Shown here: one piece after another, positions 45,487-56,542 of the stretch
Numbering within the stretch: position 1 is the stretch's first letter
How the letters are laid out: each line of letters opens with the position of its first letter
From: Phoma sp. XZ068
Taxonomy: Eukaryota > Ascomycota > Dothideomycetes > Pleosporales > Didymellaceae
Direction of reading: 5' to 3'
Assembly: GCA_004835665.1 (NCBI GenBank)
Contig: RBKR01000001.1
Span: 2,108,001-2,172,000 of the forward strand
Length of the DNA: 64,000 nucleotides
Program-made: the position numbers and the translations under genes
The notes under the pieces: model-generated
What the model was told of the DNA's origin: nothing
Databases searched by the model: none
The model's input: the letters and a program-made list of their open reading frames with translations, nothing else

Positions 45487-46774
45487 AGCAATGTCTAAAC
45501 AGAAACAGTTTTGGTGATTTGGTTAGAGTTGTCTGAGCGAATGCAGGGAGGAATTGTGGTGCCTAAAAAAAAAGCGATGTCGTTGTTTTATACGCTCACA
45601 TGTATATGACATTCCTGTTTCTTGTGATGACTGCCTGTAGAAATAATTTTGATGGTTATTCTCCATTGGGATGAAGCCCTGTCAATCGCATCATAACGAA
45701 TTTCCGGTGCTACCTATAAGAACTAGTCTTTCGAAGATCTGTGGCCTTAATGCGGGATTAGAAGTATTGTTATTGTTAACCCTTGCCATATAATGCGCCA
45801 AGACTTGCTCCGAGTCGCAATAGTTAGTAGTTTGTTTGCGTAAGACCTGGTACCTACCAAAAACACCGTCCAGACAGTTGCGCATACTGGATAGGAGTGC
45901 ATGCATCATGTCTCAAACATATCAGACGGGTCCATCCGGGCAAGATCGAGTTTCAGCAACTTTCGACCTCAAGAACCCAGTCGCCTGCCCTTCAGTAGAC
46001 GGTTTAAAGCCTTAATGATGGAAATCGTGAATATTTATCGCCGACGTCATAAACAACGGGAGGAGTGATGCCCCTGATTGTCATTCAATCCGAATCGAGA
46101 CTAAAGAAAAGTGCAGGGTCCACGCACCTAAGGAATCATAGTGAAAAGCGACATAGCGGAAGGCGGAAGTGAAGTCATAGTCTCAGGTCAATGCCGTTGA
46201 CAGGACAGAATGCAGATTACGGAGCGGGAAGTTTGGGAGTGTACAAGTAGAAATCTTGGGCCTTGCAAATTGCTTGGTTCTCAGAATGTCCAATAATTTT
46301 CCTTTCTTTTCTTCAAGCGAGGAAATCCTTGTTTGACTTTCAAAAGAGAAGATTTGAAATGACGCAGTGGTAGAGCTCGACTTGGAAGTAGGTATCCAAG
46401 CAGGATTCTGACTAAGCACCACTGGAACGCAGTCTAGCGCATTGTATCACTCTTTCCTAGCGGATATCGCAAAATCAAAGCTTCGCAACAACGACAGCTT
46501 TATATCTCGTGGGTTTTGTGGAAGTATCAAGCTTCTTTCTATCATTCCTATCCGCCTTATCGTTGTCGGAAGGTGAGCCCCGCAGCCGTCCGCGTGTACC
46601 TGCCGAATAGGGATAGGTGGAGCCCTTCAACATTGCCGAAGAGCAGCAACCGCGGGCGCATAAGGCGTATAGAACAAGTCTCCTGAACTATTTAATGATA
46701 ATTGCAACTCTACCTGTCATAATACCGCTTCAATTCCTTTTATAGAAAAGTTCTACCTCTCCTGAGCGTTCGTC
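45487..46774. other. Intergenic, no gene seen
   Basis: About 1.3 kb divergent spacer. Frames at 45691-45909 and 46183-46422 (-) lack features. Presumably the peptidase promoter is near 46700. Confidence 0.45.
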
Positions 46775-48070
46775 ATGCCACTTTCACCGGAGCTCACGAA
46801 GTCCATCGAGGATGCTGTCGCGAAGAACTTCAAAGATGAGATTGCCTTCGTCCAGAAGATGGTGCAGTATGGTGGGCAACGAGGTGAGGAGCATGAAGCA
46901 CTAGACGAGCTATATCGCCAATACACCACTCGCGGATACAACACCACCAGGCTTGAAATGGACCAACAAGTGCTATCGCAGCATTCTGGAGCTGGCAGAT
47001 TCAGCGATACACACTCCAAAGCCCCTGTAGTCATTGGAATACATGAGCCAAGATCCTCGACGCCAGGCGGAAAGAGTTTAATCCTGAATGGACACATCGA
47101 CATCGTACCCAATGGCCCCAAAGAATTATGGACGCATGATCCCTACTCTGGGATAATCGAGGGTGACTGGTTGTATGGCCGCGGAAGTGCTGATATGCGT
47201 TCTGGCGCAGTTTCAAATTTGTACGCCCTCGATGCTTTGCGCAGTATCGGCAAGCAGCCGGCGTCGAAAGTCATCATTGAGTCCGTACCCGAAGAAGAGT
47301 CGACCGGCAATGGCACAATGGCCACACATCTTGCCGGATATACCGCAGATGCAGTCCTGATCCCAGAGCCTACCAATGAAGAGCTTGTTCGTGCAAATGT
47401 TGGAGTTATCTGGTTCAAGGTTGCAGTTGTGGGACGACCGGTTCACGTCCTGAAAGCAAAAGAAGGTTCCAATGCCATTGAATCGGTATGGAAGATCGTG
47501 GGTGGATTGAAAGAGCTGGAAAAGGAAATGAACGATCAGAAGAAGGGACGATTGTATTTCGAACATATGGCCTCACCTATCAATCTCAATGTTGCCATGA
47601 TCCAGGGCGGAGATTGGGCCAGTTCAGTGCCAGCTTGGTGTTCAATCGATTGCCGAGTTGCGCTCTTCCCCGGCGCCACTGCACAAGAAGTAGCAGATAA
47701 GATTGAGCGGAAGGTTGCCGAGGTATCGAAAACGGATTCATTCTTGCGCGACTCACCGGCAAAGATTTCGTGGAATGGCTTCTTTGCGGAAGGCTACGTG
47801 TTGGAGCCAGGTAGCGAAGCTGAGGAACTCCTGAAGACAGCGCATCAGCGGGTAACTGGCGCAGATTTGACTAGCATGACAATGCCTGCCTATCTTGATA
47901 CCAGAATCTTTGCTCTGGAACAGAAGATACCTGCATTGTGCTACGGACCGATTGGCGAGAGCTTGCATGGTTTCGACGAGAGGGTGAGCATCAGCAGTAT
48001 CCAGCGAGTTACAACGACTATCGCGCTGTTCATCGCAGACTGGTGTGGTCTGGAAGATGTTGCACAGTGA
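46775..48070 (+). CDS. M20-family metallopeptidase (ArgE/DapE/ACY1 type)
   Basis: Single-exon 431-aa dizinc amidohydrolase or peptidase, probably cytosolic (no signal peptide). Metal-site motifs are in order: LILNGHIDIVP (His107, Asp109), GRGSADMRSG (Asp140, bridging), VPEEEST (catalytic/ligand Glu pair about 173-174), LIPEP and a C-terminal LHGFDERV giving the last His. A dimerisation/lid domain lies between, with GRPVHVLKAKEGSNAIE. The layout matches fungal acetylornithine deacetylase-like or succinyl-diaminopimelate-type proteins; the exact substrate cannot be told. The ATG at 46775 fits the family start. No pathway partners are adjacent. Confidence 0.92.
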   Translation: MPLSPELTKSIEDAVAKNFKDEIAFVQKMVQYGGQRGEEHEALDELYRQYTTRGYNTTRLEMDQQVLSQHSGAGRFSDTHSKAPVVIGIHEPRSSTPGGKSLILNGHIDIVPNGPKELWTHDPYSGIIEGDWLYGRGSADMRSGAVSNLYALDALRSIGKQPASKVIIESVPEEESTGNGTMATHLAGYTADAVLIPEPTNEELVRANVGVIWFKVAVVGRPVHVLKAKEGSNAIESVWKIVGGLKELEKEMNDQKKGRLYFEHMASPINLNVAMIQGGDWASSVPAWCSIDCRVALFPGATAQEVADKIERKVAEVSKTDSFLRDSPAKISWNGFFAEGYVLEPGSEAEELLKTAHQRVTGADLTSMTMPAYLDTRIFALEQKIPALCYGPIGESLHGFDERVSISSIQRVTTTIALFIADWCGLEDVAQ

Positions 48071-49405
48071 GTAATTGTATAAACAGATGATATAAACGAC
48101 CATTGTCCGATCTTGCGGCCCATATAAACTCTCATCTTACTGACCTTGACGAACTGGCGTCTACTCTTCTTACTCAACTTTTACGCAAGCGACATATCTG
48201 ATGGCGAAGTTCAAACTAAGCGGCATTAACCATTGATAGTAGCCAGACCTGATGAATTTACCTTCCCAAATATCATTTTGCTGACCAGAAAGTACCTGGG
48301 TCGATTTTTTTGGTGGAGACTCATAACATTATCTTGCGTCGACTAACAATGATACCATGCACCAAGTGGCAGCTTTAAGGAAATTGATATAATCTGTTGT
48401 ATCCTTGCATGCATTCATCACAAGCGCCATCGTGGGCAGCACAGGTATGTTACGCTCATCGACGCGGGGGGCCTTTGTTCGCTTGTGTTCTCCTCGTCTG
48501 GGTTCACATCCAGTACCTAGGTACTCTGCGCGCTGGTTGGAGAGTGGCGTTTCATGGAAACGTACCAACGTTTCACTTTTGGACCAGGGACTTTGAAGCT
48601 ATTCGGATACCTAAAACTATTGTCGAGGCCTGCTCGAAGCCGCGTCACGTGATGTGATCTCCAGTTATATCCCATTCAATCACGCGTACCACTTGGGAAT
48701 TGATCTGCCAACGCATTGGCTAAAAAAATAAGAAGCCTCTAGATGAAAGAAGGTGGCTTTGTCTCTCAGCAGTGTTCCTTGACGTCACGTCAAGCAGCAT
48801 GGTAATCCAATCTATTTGCCGCATGCAATATGGATATAGTGCCCCGCGACTGGGATCCGCAACTTGAGCCTCAGACCACATGTTCATGGTGCGTGAACAA
48901 CTTCAGCAACATAATGTGCCAATGTTAGTAGTGATTTCGAGTCAATATTTGATATTGCAGCCATGCAGCATCATTCGCATGGCTGTTCATGGCCATTCAC
49001 CTTTGCCCTAGATCTGACCTCAACTTTGCGGCGTACCAAGACCGAGACCAAGATCTCCAAGCCTTGCTTTGCCCGCATCGCCCACTGAGCCTCTTCTTTG
49101 ATACCTTGGCAGGTACCAAGAGGTTTTCTTCCTTCTCGGCGGCGGATGGTATGTCCTAGGTTCCGCTCGAAGGTAATAGTAGCCAGCTAGTGTGCTTGTC
49201 AAATGACCGAACTCACCACGGAAGTAGTTCTGAGCCTCATCAAAGGCGGATGAACGGTTTCAAAACGTAGCTGGTTCAATATCGGTATAGATGAGAGGAT
49301 CTTGGACATTAACCTGTCCGTTCATGTGCTGAAGTACAAATACGGTCCACACTCACAGTGTATTCTCTTGTCACGCCGCTCAAACTCGTTTCCTCTTAGT
49401 CCAAG
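48071..49405. other. Intergenic upstream region of the GH6 gene
   Basis: About 1.3 kb. No gene seen; the frame at 48397-48657 has no features. Confidence 0.5.
48718..48724 (+). promoter_or_regulatory. Possible XlnR/Xyr1-type site upstream of GH6
   Basis: The heptamer GGCTAAA lies about 690 bp before the cellobiohydrolase start. It matches the site known for XlnR/Xyr1 control of cellulase genes, but a 7-mer can occur by chance. Confidence 0.25.
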
Positions 49406-50738
49406 ATGCTATCTACCATCCTTCACATTGTCGCCTTCGCGGCAGGCATTGCTCAAGCTCTGCCCCAGCCTACACCAGTGCCGAACGCAGCCACACCCGC
49501 CCGCGCTGAAACGACTAGTGCACCTCGACCTCAGCCTCGCCAGGCAGGTACCAACCCCTTTGCTGGCTATGACTTCTACGCCAACCCGTACTACTCGTCT
49601 GAGGTGCATAGCTTGGCCATCCCTTCGCTTCCTGCCTCGCTTCGCCCGGCTGCTTCCGCTGTCGCGAAGGTCGGCTCGTTTGTATGGTTGGACACGACTG
49701 CCAAGGTGCCTACTCTGGACACCTATCTTGCCGATATCAAGCAGAAGAACGCTGCAGGCGCCAAGCTGATGGCTACGTTCGTAGTGTACAATCTTCCTGA
49801 TCGCGACTGTGCTGCTCTTGCGTCGAATGGCGAATTGCAGATCGATCAGGATGGGGCGAACAAGTACAAGGTCGACTATATTGACAAGATTGCCGCAATC
49901 ATCCAGAAGTACCCTGATGTCAAGCTCAACCTAGCTATCGGTAAGTGTGCCGTCACAGACAGCTGTTCTTGAATCTGGTGGCTTACTTTGAATAGAGCCT
50001 GACTCGCTCGCCAACATGGTCACCAACATGGGTGTCCAAAAGTGCTCTCGCGCTGCACCTTACTACAAGGACCTAACGGCTTACGCTCTCCGCAAGCTCA
50101 ACTTTGCAAATGTCGACATGTACCTCGACGGCGGCCACGCTGGCTGGCTCGGCTGGGATGCCAACATCGGCCCTGCAGCTAGGTTATTCGCGGAGGTGTA
50201 CAAAGCCGCAGGGTCTCCTCGTGCTGTCCGTGGTATTGTTACAAACGTATCTAACTACAACCCCTTCAGGCACGCAACCTGCCCTGCAATCACAAGTCCC
50301 AACGCCAACTGCGACGAGGAGCGCTTCATCAACGCATTTGCCCCTCTTTTGCAGGCACAAGGGTTCCCAGCACGCTTCATTGTCGACGTTGGACGGTCTG
50401 GCAAGCAGCCCACAGGCCAGCAAGCGTGGGGTGATTGGTGCAATGTTCAGAACACTGGATTCGGTCCTCGCCCAACCACCAACACTGGCAACTCCCTCGT
50501 TGATGCTTTCGTTTGGGTCAAGCCTGGCGGTGAGGTATGTGGATGAGGCCTTTGTCTTTTTCTTGGTCGACAGTTTGCTGATGCGATACAGTCTGATGGT
50601 ACCTCTGACACTTCTGCGGTTCGTTACGATGGGGCTTGTGGTCGTGCTTCCGCTTTCAAGCCGGCTCCAGAGGCTGGCAAGTGGTTCAACGCATACTTTG
50701 AGATGCTTCTCAAGAACGCAAGCCCGCCTCTTGCTTGA
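49406..50738 (+). CDS. GH6 cellobiohydrolase, no cellulose-binding module
   Basis: Secreted inverting glycoside hydrolase releasing cellobiose from non-reducing ends of cellulose. Exons are 49406-49940, 49996-50534 and 50592-50738, in phase, giving 406 aa. Signal peptide MLSTILHIVAFAAGIAQA is followed by a short Pro/Ala/Arg-rich region (to about residue 46) but no CBM1. Catalytic blocks are VVYNLPDRDCAALASNGE (proton donor Asp near residue 181 within the spliced IEPDSLANMVTN; Asp134 assists), MYLDGGHAGWLGW, GIVTNVSNYNP and FIVDVGRSGKQPTGQQAWGDWCN. The last exon completes VKPGGESDGTSDTSAVRYD, ending PPLA. Family call is certain; exo versus endo mode is likely exo but not proven here. Confidence 0.95.
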
Positions 50739-50951
50739 GTACTGGAAGCGATTGGTGGATCGGGCGACGCTGGAGAAGTGAAATGATTGCTACGCTTGAT
50801 CAGTCAATATAGAGCAAGTATGTATTATGAAGGGAACTGTCAACGCAGAAGCTGTCTTTGGTCATCAATTAAACAGTGGTATTGTTGTACATATTTGACG
50901 TTGCAATCTTTTGCCAAATTAAGATCCCTGAATGCTATAGAGTCGTCAATT

Positions 50952-51625
50952 TCATTTGCTCAGCTTGTTCCACTCGTCCTTAATAGACTGAGCAGCCGCT
51001 TGGCCAAAGCCGGTGAAATGAGCACCGTAGCGATCCTATGAAGAGTTAGAATGTATCAACAGCAGGGAGTCCTTGCTATATATACCTGCTCGGATCCGGT
51101 TGTGCCCTTCTGCGCAGCCAGGAACTTGGCCCTTTCGCGACCATCATGGCCAAGCCAGTGATAGTTGGCTTTACTGGTGTCACCTCCTGAGCTGACGATA
51201 CTCAGAGCGGCCGCCCTGACAGGGTCGAAGATGCCGCCGAAGTGAGCTTCGTAGCGGTCCTGCTCAGCACCGTTGCCCTTGGCATGCAGGGCCTTTTCTG
51301 CGTATGATTTGGCCTGATCATAACCAGACTGTGCCTCTGTCTTTGCCTTGTTATACCCGTATTGTGCCTCATTCTTGGCTGTGTTGTAGCCTGACTGGCC
51401 AATGCTGAGGTGCTGTGCGTAGCGGTCCTGCTCGGCGCCAACGCCCCGGGCATGAGTGATGTTGTGGACGCCCTCACGAATCTTCTCTCCGGCTTGGTGG
51501 CCGATCTGGGAGAAGTGGTCGCCGTAGCGGTCTTGCTCAGCGCCCGAGAGCCGCGATGTGGTGATATCGGGGTTGACGGGGTTTGCCTTAAGAACACTCT
51601 TCTCGTCGCTGCTGAACCAACCCAT
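50952..51625 (-). CDS. GAEQDRY-repeat fungal protein
   Basis: Protein of 207 aa from exons 51086-51625 and 50952-51035 (50-nt intron, phase 0). It starts MGWFSSDEKSV. Four copies of an (A/S)EQDRYxxH(F/L) motif occur: SGAEQDRYGDHF, VGAEQDRYAQHL, NGAEQDRYEAHF and, created by splicing, GSEQDRYGAHF. Between copies 2 and 3 is a run of GYxxAKxEAQ repeats predicted helical, like LEA-type or hydration-related segments. No signal peptide. I do not know a function; proteins like this could be stress-related, which is inference from composition. Reading without the intron would end in a spurious VYIARTPCC tail. Confidence 0.8.
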
Positions 51626-52627
51626 GGTGATGTATGGTATGCGTGAGGCTACTTTGGAGATGGAAAAGGGTGTGCTGGTGCAATTGAGTGTGTGGGAAGC
51701 TTGCGATCTTGTGATGTGGTGAGATCTGGAGCTCAGCTGTTGGTTAAAGAGGAGCTCAACCGCTATGACGTCAACCTCGCCTAAACCCTTGCTTCAAGCT
51801 CGCTCGTCATGAGAAAGTCACGGAAGCGGCTCAGAATATTTGACAAGCTCCAAAAGTCATGACCACGTTCTCAAGAGAACACGACGTGATGCGTTGCAGC
51901 TGTTCCTGCAGATCCTGTTGTTCCTGTCTGCCTCGAACCAGTTCTCTTCCCAGAAGTGGCTAGTGTTCTTCCAATCCAGTCAATCTTTTGATATGGATAT
52001 TATCCGCTTCGTTCAGCCCATGTTCGAGGTCGTGACGCAAAACATATCCAGTTAATGGTCTCCTCTAGGCGCAGAATAAAACTGAAATTCTTCCCAAACC
52101 ATCACGATGACCTCATACCTTGGCGGACCCACAACAAAACAACACTTTCACATGTTTACCTGCCGTCACATGAACGTGCATTCCTCACTATATCCCTCAG
52201 CATTTCATTATCCTAGATGGGTATCAAGAGTGTTGGTAGGCAGACGCTCACAGTCGAAAAGATGCTGGCACCTGCTTCATATTCTGTGATACTAAACATT
52301 TCTGATGTTCGCACGGAGTCGAACGTGAGTTAGGTTGTTAAACGGTGGATTAGCACTGGTGACGCCTAAGTACGTCCTTGACGCTGCTCGTCACGCCATA
52401 CGAAAATTGCTTGCCATTCCTTGTGCCACAATTTCTGGCACATGGGTACCACATTTGTAACGAATTTGAACTGTTGTACGAATAAACTTTGTAATGAATT
52501 TTAGTATTACATCGCGCTCGCGTTCAGCACCGGCTGGTCTCTGGGCTCGACGTCCTTTCAAAGAACCCCGCCATGATGACCTTCATTGCGGCCTGCCTTT
52601 ACGTTTTCCTTCTTCTGACTAGAGTAT
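51626..52627. other. Intergenic, no gene seen
   Basis: About 1 kb. Frames at 51840-52055 and 52107-52289 (+) have no features. A T-arm-like string near 52320 did not fold into a tRNA. Confidence 0.5.
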
Positions 52628-54136
52628 CTATAACTCCTCCTTATCGTCCTCTTCGTCGCGAAGCGCATCCCGAATCGGGTCCTTCTCAGCATTTTCGATC
52701 GCCTTAATGAACTTCTCTCCGCTCTTCTTGTCGGTCGCAAATAAGTGCTCTTTCACCATACGCTGCGGCGTTTCACCCATCCACTGGAACAAACTGAAGT
52801 CCTGGAACTTGTCCGCGCGGAAGATCTCCAGGACCTCGATTTCCTCGTCGTCGCTAAGGTTCTCGATGAAGTGCCCCATGTTGCGTGGCACGATACCTAC
52901 ATCACCTGCTTGGTAGTCGAAGGTTCGTGCCGTGCCTTCAGCTGCAAAGATGGTTACGCGTGCGCGCCCTTTGATGAAGAAAGACCATTCGTCCGCGTTG
53001 GCTACATGGAGTTAGTATGTCACAAAAATACGTTGGTGAGAGGGTCGGAGAGGGAACTTACGATGCCAGTGCATTTCCCGCAATGCACCAGGCTGAATGG
53101 TGAGATGGGCTGCTGCCACTGTTTTGGAGAGAGGAAAGTTGGTCGAGTCTGTGATGCGGACCTGACCTCCTGTTGTGTTCAAAGGCTCCTGAGCGAGCAT
53201 CTTATGCGTGAATTGCAGCTTGGACTTCTTGTAGCCTGGGCTGTTGCTTGGAATTTCCTTCTCGATAGAGTCTGGGTTAGACCCTTGGAAGATGTACTTC
53301 TCCTTCTCGGGGATTGCTTTAAAGACCTCAGGGGCAACGCGGAAGTTCTCAGCGAGAACGGACTTTGGTGTGCGCGCAACCCAGTCGGTGAGTAGGAAGG
53401 TAGAGTCTTCGGAGAAGTTACCATCATCGAAGATCAGTAAAAATTCGGTGCCATTGGGGCTCAGGCCTTGCAGCGAGTGCGGATGACCCGAGGGGAAGTA
53501 CCAGAGGTCGCCCTTCTCGAGGTCATCGACGAAGCTGCCGCCTTCTGTGTCAAGCGCAGTGATGCGAACGCTGCCTTCAAGAACGTAGGCCCATTCAGCT
53601 TCCTTGTGCCAGTGGAGTTCGCGGATGACGCCTTCGTCCAGACGCATATTGACACCAGCTAGCTCTTTGCTGGTAGGGAGCTCACGGATGGTGGTCTGGC
53701 GTGTCCAACCACCTTCCTCAATACGAATGTGGGAGTCAGCAAACGACCAGCGCATGTTGGGCATATTGCCATGGTCGGTGCTAGGTGGGCGAACGAGGTC
53801 TGGGTTTTGCCTCTCGCGGTCCCTGTTGCGAGGACCCAGCATGTCTGCGCCATCACCGTTTCGCTGAGTTGTGTTAGTTGACCGGCCTCTAATGCAACGC
53901 TTTGGTGTTTTTGAGTGTTGTGAGTTCGCTCAACGTACCCATGGTAGAGGATGCAACTTATCGCCCTGTGCGTCAACCTTTTCGTCGTATGGATTCCGAT
54001 TCTCGGGCGTATATGGATCTACGACCTTATGCGGGCCTGCGTGGTGTCGCACATTGCCCGGCAATGGCTGTTGTTCGACGGGTGCCGCCAAGGCACCACA
54101 GGCACCCAGCGCAACGATGAAGGTCGACAGATGCAT
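52628..54136 (-). CDS. Secreted bicupin oxalate decarboxylase
   Basis: Manganese enzyme turning oxalate into formate and CO2. Exons are 53939-54136, 53062-53863 and 52628-53001, in phase, giving 457 aa. Signal peptide MHLSTFIVALGACGALAAPV. Cupin 1 holds ELHWHKEAEWAYVLEG and FPSGHPHSLQG (likely ligands His150, His152, Glu156, His195). The spliced second cupin reads EMHWHPNADEWSFFIKG with NMGHFIEN. The mobile lid segment SEDSTFLLTDW matches the SENS-type lid of decarboxylases, supporting decarboxylase over oxalate oxidase. The C-terminus is acidic (EEDDKEEL). It may relieve oxalate and acid stress in plant tissue or wood; that role is inference. Confidence 0.94.
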
Positions 54137-54716
54137 AACAGCTCCTCAATCCGAGTCAATTACAGAGATGCAGAAACTAACGGGCAACTCTCGCTATTTG
54201 ATTGTACGTCCGGCAATTGTATGCCTCATCATGACTGATCGTTGCATTTGTGGACGGTTCTATCCCGTCAGAGCCGGGGTTAAAACGGCAATGACGACAC
54301 TTCAGGCTTCCCGACGTGGGTGCTTGTGGCTGCCCGCTATCCGCAACCATCTCGTCGCCGGTTTCCCCGCATTTGATAAATGAATATCGCACTTATCAAG
54401 TCTCACGAAAGCATCACATCTTGAACTGTATAACCTCTTCGAGAAGGTGCAGACATGCCATCCAGCGTTATCCTGCAATTGCCGACATGCACGGCTAAGA
54501 AGCTTGCAGCAAAGCTTAAGCTGACGTGTGCCTGTAGATCTACCGGATAGCCTTGAAACACTTATGGGCCCCTGCTCCAACCTGTTTGGATGCACGTTGA
54601 TGGCCGTCTTTTAGTGTCTAGATTCATGCCGTCCGGCCCGCTAGCCACTGTACATAACTAACCGCTGCTCATCCTGCATCTCATCCCGAGACGTCTCACA
54701 CGCACCCTCCAATACC
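54137..54716. promoter_or_regulatory. Divergent promoter region
   Basis: 580 bp between the oxalate decarboxylase and DUF1275 starts. No gene seen; frames here are shadows or chance. Confidence 0.45.
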
Positions 54717-55566
54717 ATGCCCGGCAACACACCACGCGACGCATCTGCGCGAACTGTTGACGAGGAAACTCCGCTGCTCGGCCGAGTCGTGAAAAACTCG
54801 GGGTCATCCTCGCTCAGTAGGCACTTCAGGCAAGATGTCAGCCGTAATTGGGCAGATGCTGTTTTGCTATTTGGTTACATCATCACGGGACTACTGGATA
54901 GCTCGGCTGTGTTCATTTGGGGTAGTTTTGTGAGCATGCAGACGGGTGAGTAAGCAGGTCTGCCTACGCAGCGCACCACTCACACACATACTAGGAAACA
55001 CGGTGTATCTCGGCCTGGGCCTGATCGCACCCTCTGAAGGCATCAGATGGGTCAAGGCGCTTACATCGATTGTTTCGTTCTGCGTTGGCTCATTTATCTT
55101 TGCGCGCTTTCATCGCTACTTCTCGCCCAAGAAGCGCTGGGTGCTCATTGCGAGTTACTCTGCGCAGCTTCTCCTGATCATTGTGGCTGCGGTCATTGTC
55201 ACATTCGGTGACGATGTGAAGAATCAGCTGCACTGGCAAGTGCTTGTTCCCTTAGCTTCTGTCGCTTTCCAGTCTAGCGGACAAGCTGTGACATCACGCG
55301 CATTACAGTTCAATGGTCTAACGAGCGTTGTCTTGACAAGCAACTACTGCGATTTGTTCTCGGATCCTAAATTGTTTGCTTGGGACAATGTGGAAAGGAA
55401 TAGAAGGATTGGCGCGCCTGTGTTGCTACTCTTCGGTGCTTGCGTTGGAGGTCTATGGGCACACAGCGGCGTTGGTCTAGCAGGAGCGTTATGGACTGCG
55501 GTAGGGTTGAAGACGTTGATTGTTATTGCATGGATGTTCTGGACAGGAGAGGAGGACGAGGATTAG
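54717..55566 (+). CDS. DUF1275 (YoaK-type) membrane protein
   Basis: Membrane protein of 266 aa from exons 54717-54945 and 54995-55566 (49-nt intron, donor GTGAGT). After a polar start with ETPLLGR, a dileucine-like sequence, there are about six hydrophobic helices. The spliced block FVSMQTGNTVYLGLGL is the hallmark of the family, as are ALQFNGLTSVVLTSNYCDLF, GAPVLLLFGACVGGLWAHSG and a late ALWTAVGLKTLIV. Function is unknown; transport is suspected for bacterial relatives. Start context is normal and length fits. Confidence 0.9.
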
Positions 55567-55807
55567 TCTACAGTCTTTGTCGTTTGCGCTAGCGACGTTG
55601 CCTGCTGCGAGGACTCCTGCCTTTCACCTCACTTTGTAATGGCTTGGCAGCGCGGACACAACGGACCCAACACATCTTGGTACTTTGTTCTTACCATTAT
55701 ATTCGCATACTCACTCCATTCGCAACTCTCAGCCACGTGGTCGTGACAATCTCTAAGCTCCGACAAAGGCTGGCGTTTCTCCCCGCGGCCCAGACAACGC
55801 CTTCAGC

Positions 55808-56542
55808 ATGTCCACCGCTGGGTTTCTGTACAGCACCGGCTGCGCTCTCACTACATTTCACCCTTTCCTCACACTTCCTGCCCATCTCCGGGTTCACATC
55901 TTAGCGATTGCCGCACCAGCACCCCGCACGCGCTTCGTCGAGCTCTTCGGTTACTCGGCACTCCGCTACACGCTACGTATTCGTTACTTCCCTCGACTTA
56001 CTCCACTCTTCCACGTCTCCCGCGAAACGCGCAGTTTCAGCATCACCCATGAAGGTGGCTCGCTGATCCATTTCTTCGTCACATCTGATGAGTCGAGCAA
56101 AGTCTACATCAACTTCTCGCAGGACATCATCTTCCTCAGCTCGCGCTTCTCGTCGTCAGGAAAAAGTACCGAGACGTTTCGGCTCCGCGAACTCTCATCA
56201 ATGCTCACACCGATGTATCTTCCTTACATACGTAAAGTAGTTGTTACCTATTCCAGCCACGACGACTATGGTGCAATTGGGGAGGTGTTGTTGGACTTTG
56301 TGGGACTGGAGACGCTGTATATTGCTATGTGCGATTGGTGGAGTGAGAGAAGTGTAAAGACGCAGCTGAGAAGGGGTAGGCCGACGTTGGGGCGTGTGAT
56401 GTCCACGGTCGAGGCCGAGATGAGGCTTGCGGAAGGCGAGGAGACAGAGGACGGAGAGGAGAGCATTGATACGTATGATCGCAGGATGGAGATTAGGAGG
56501 AAAAAAAGGGTAGTGGAATGCGAGCTGAAGCTTGAAGAGTAG
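55808..56542 (+). CDS. 2EXR-domain protein
   Basis: Single-exon protein of 244 aa. The start TTFHPFLTLPAHLRVHIL with LTPLFHVSRETRSFSI matches the fungal 2EXR pattern (F..F..LP.E.R..IW, then L..L..V.RE.R). The middle has a short strand-rich region (FVTSDESSKVYINFSQDIIFLSS) and a conserved-looking YLPYIRKVVVTYSS; the tail is acidic then basic and likely disordered. No signal peptide. 2EXR proteins are abundant in Dothideomycetes and their function is not known. The last base of the DUF1275 gene lies 241 bp upstream. Confidence 0.78.
   Translation: MSTAGFLYSTGCALTTFHPFLTLPAHLRVHILAIAAPAPRTRFVELFGYSALRYTLRIRYFPRLTPLFHVSRETRSFSITHEGGSLIHFFVTSDESSKVYINFSQDIIFLSSRFSSSGKSTETFRLRELSSMLTPMYLPYIRKVVVTYSSHDDYGAIGEVLLDFVGLETLYIAMCDWWSERSVKTQLRRGRPTLGRVMSTVEAEMRLAEGEETEDGEESIDTYDRRMEIRRKKRVVECELKLEE

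Noticed and set aside
52305..52390. GGAGTCGAAC string resembling a reversed tRNA T-arm
   Set aside because: No matching acceptor, D or anticodon arm could be paired around it. No other tRNA was found by eye.
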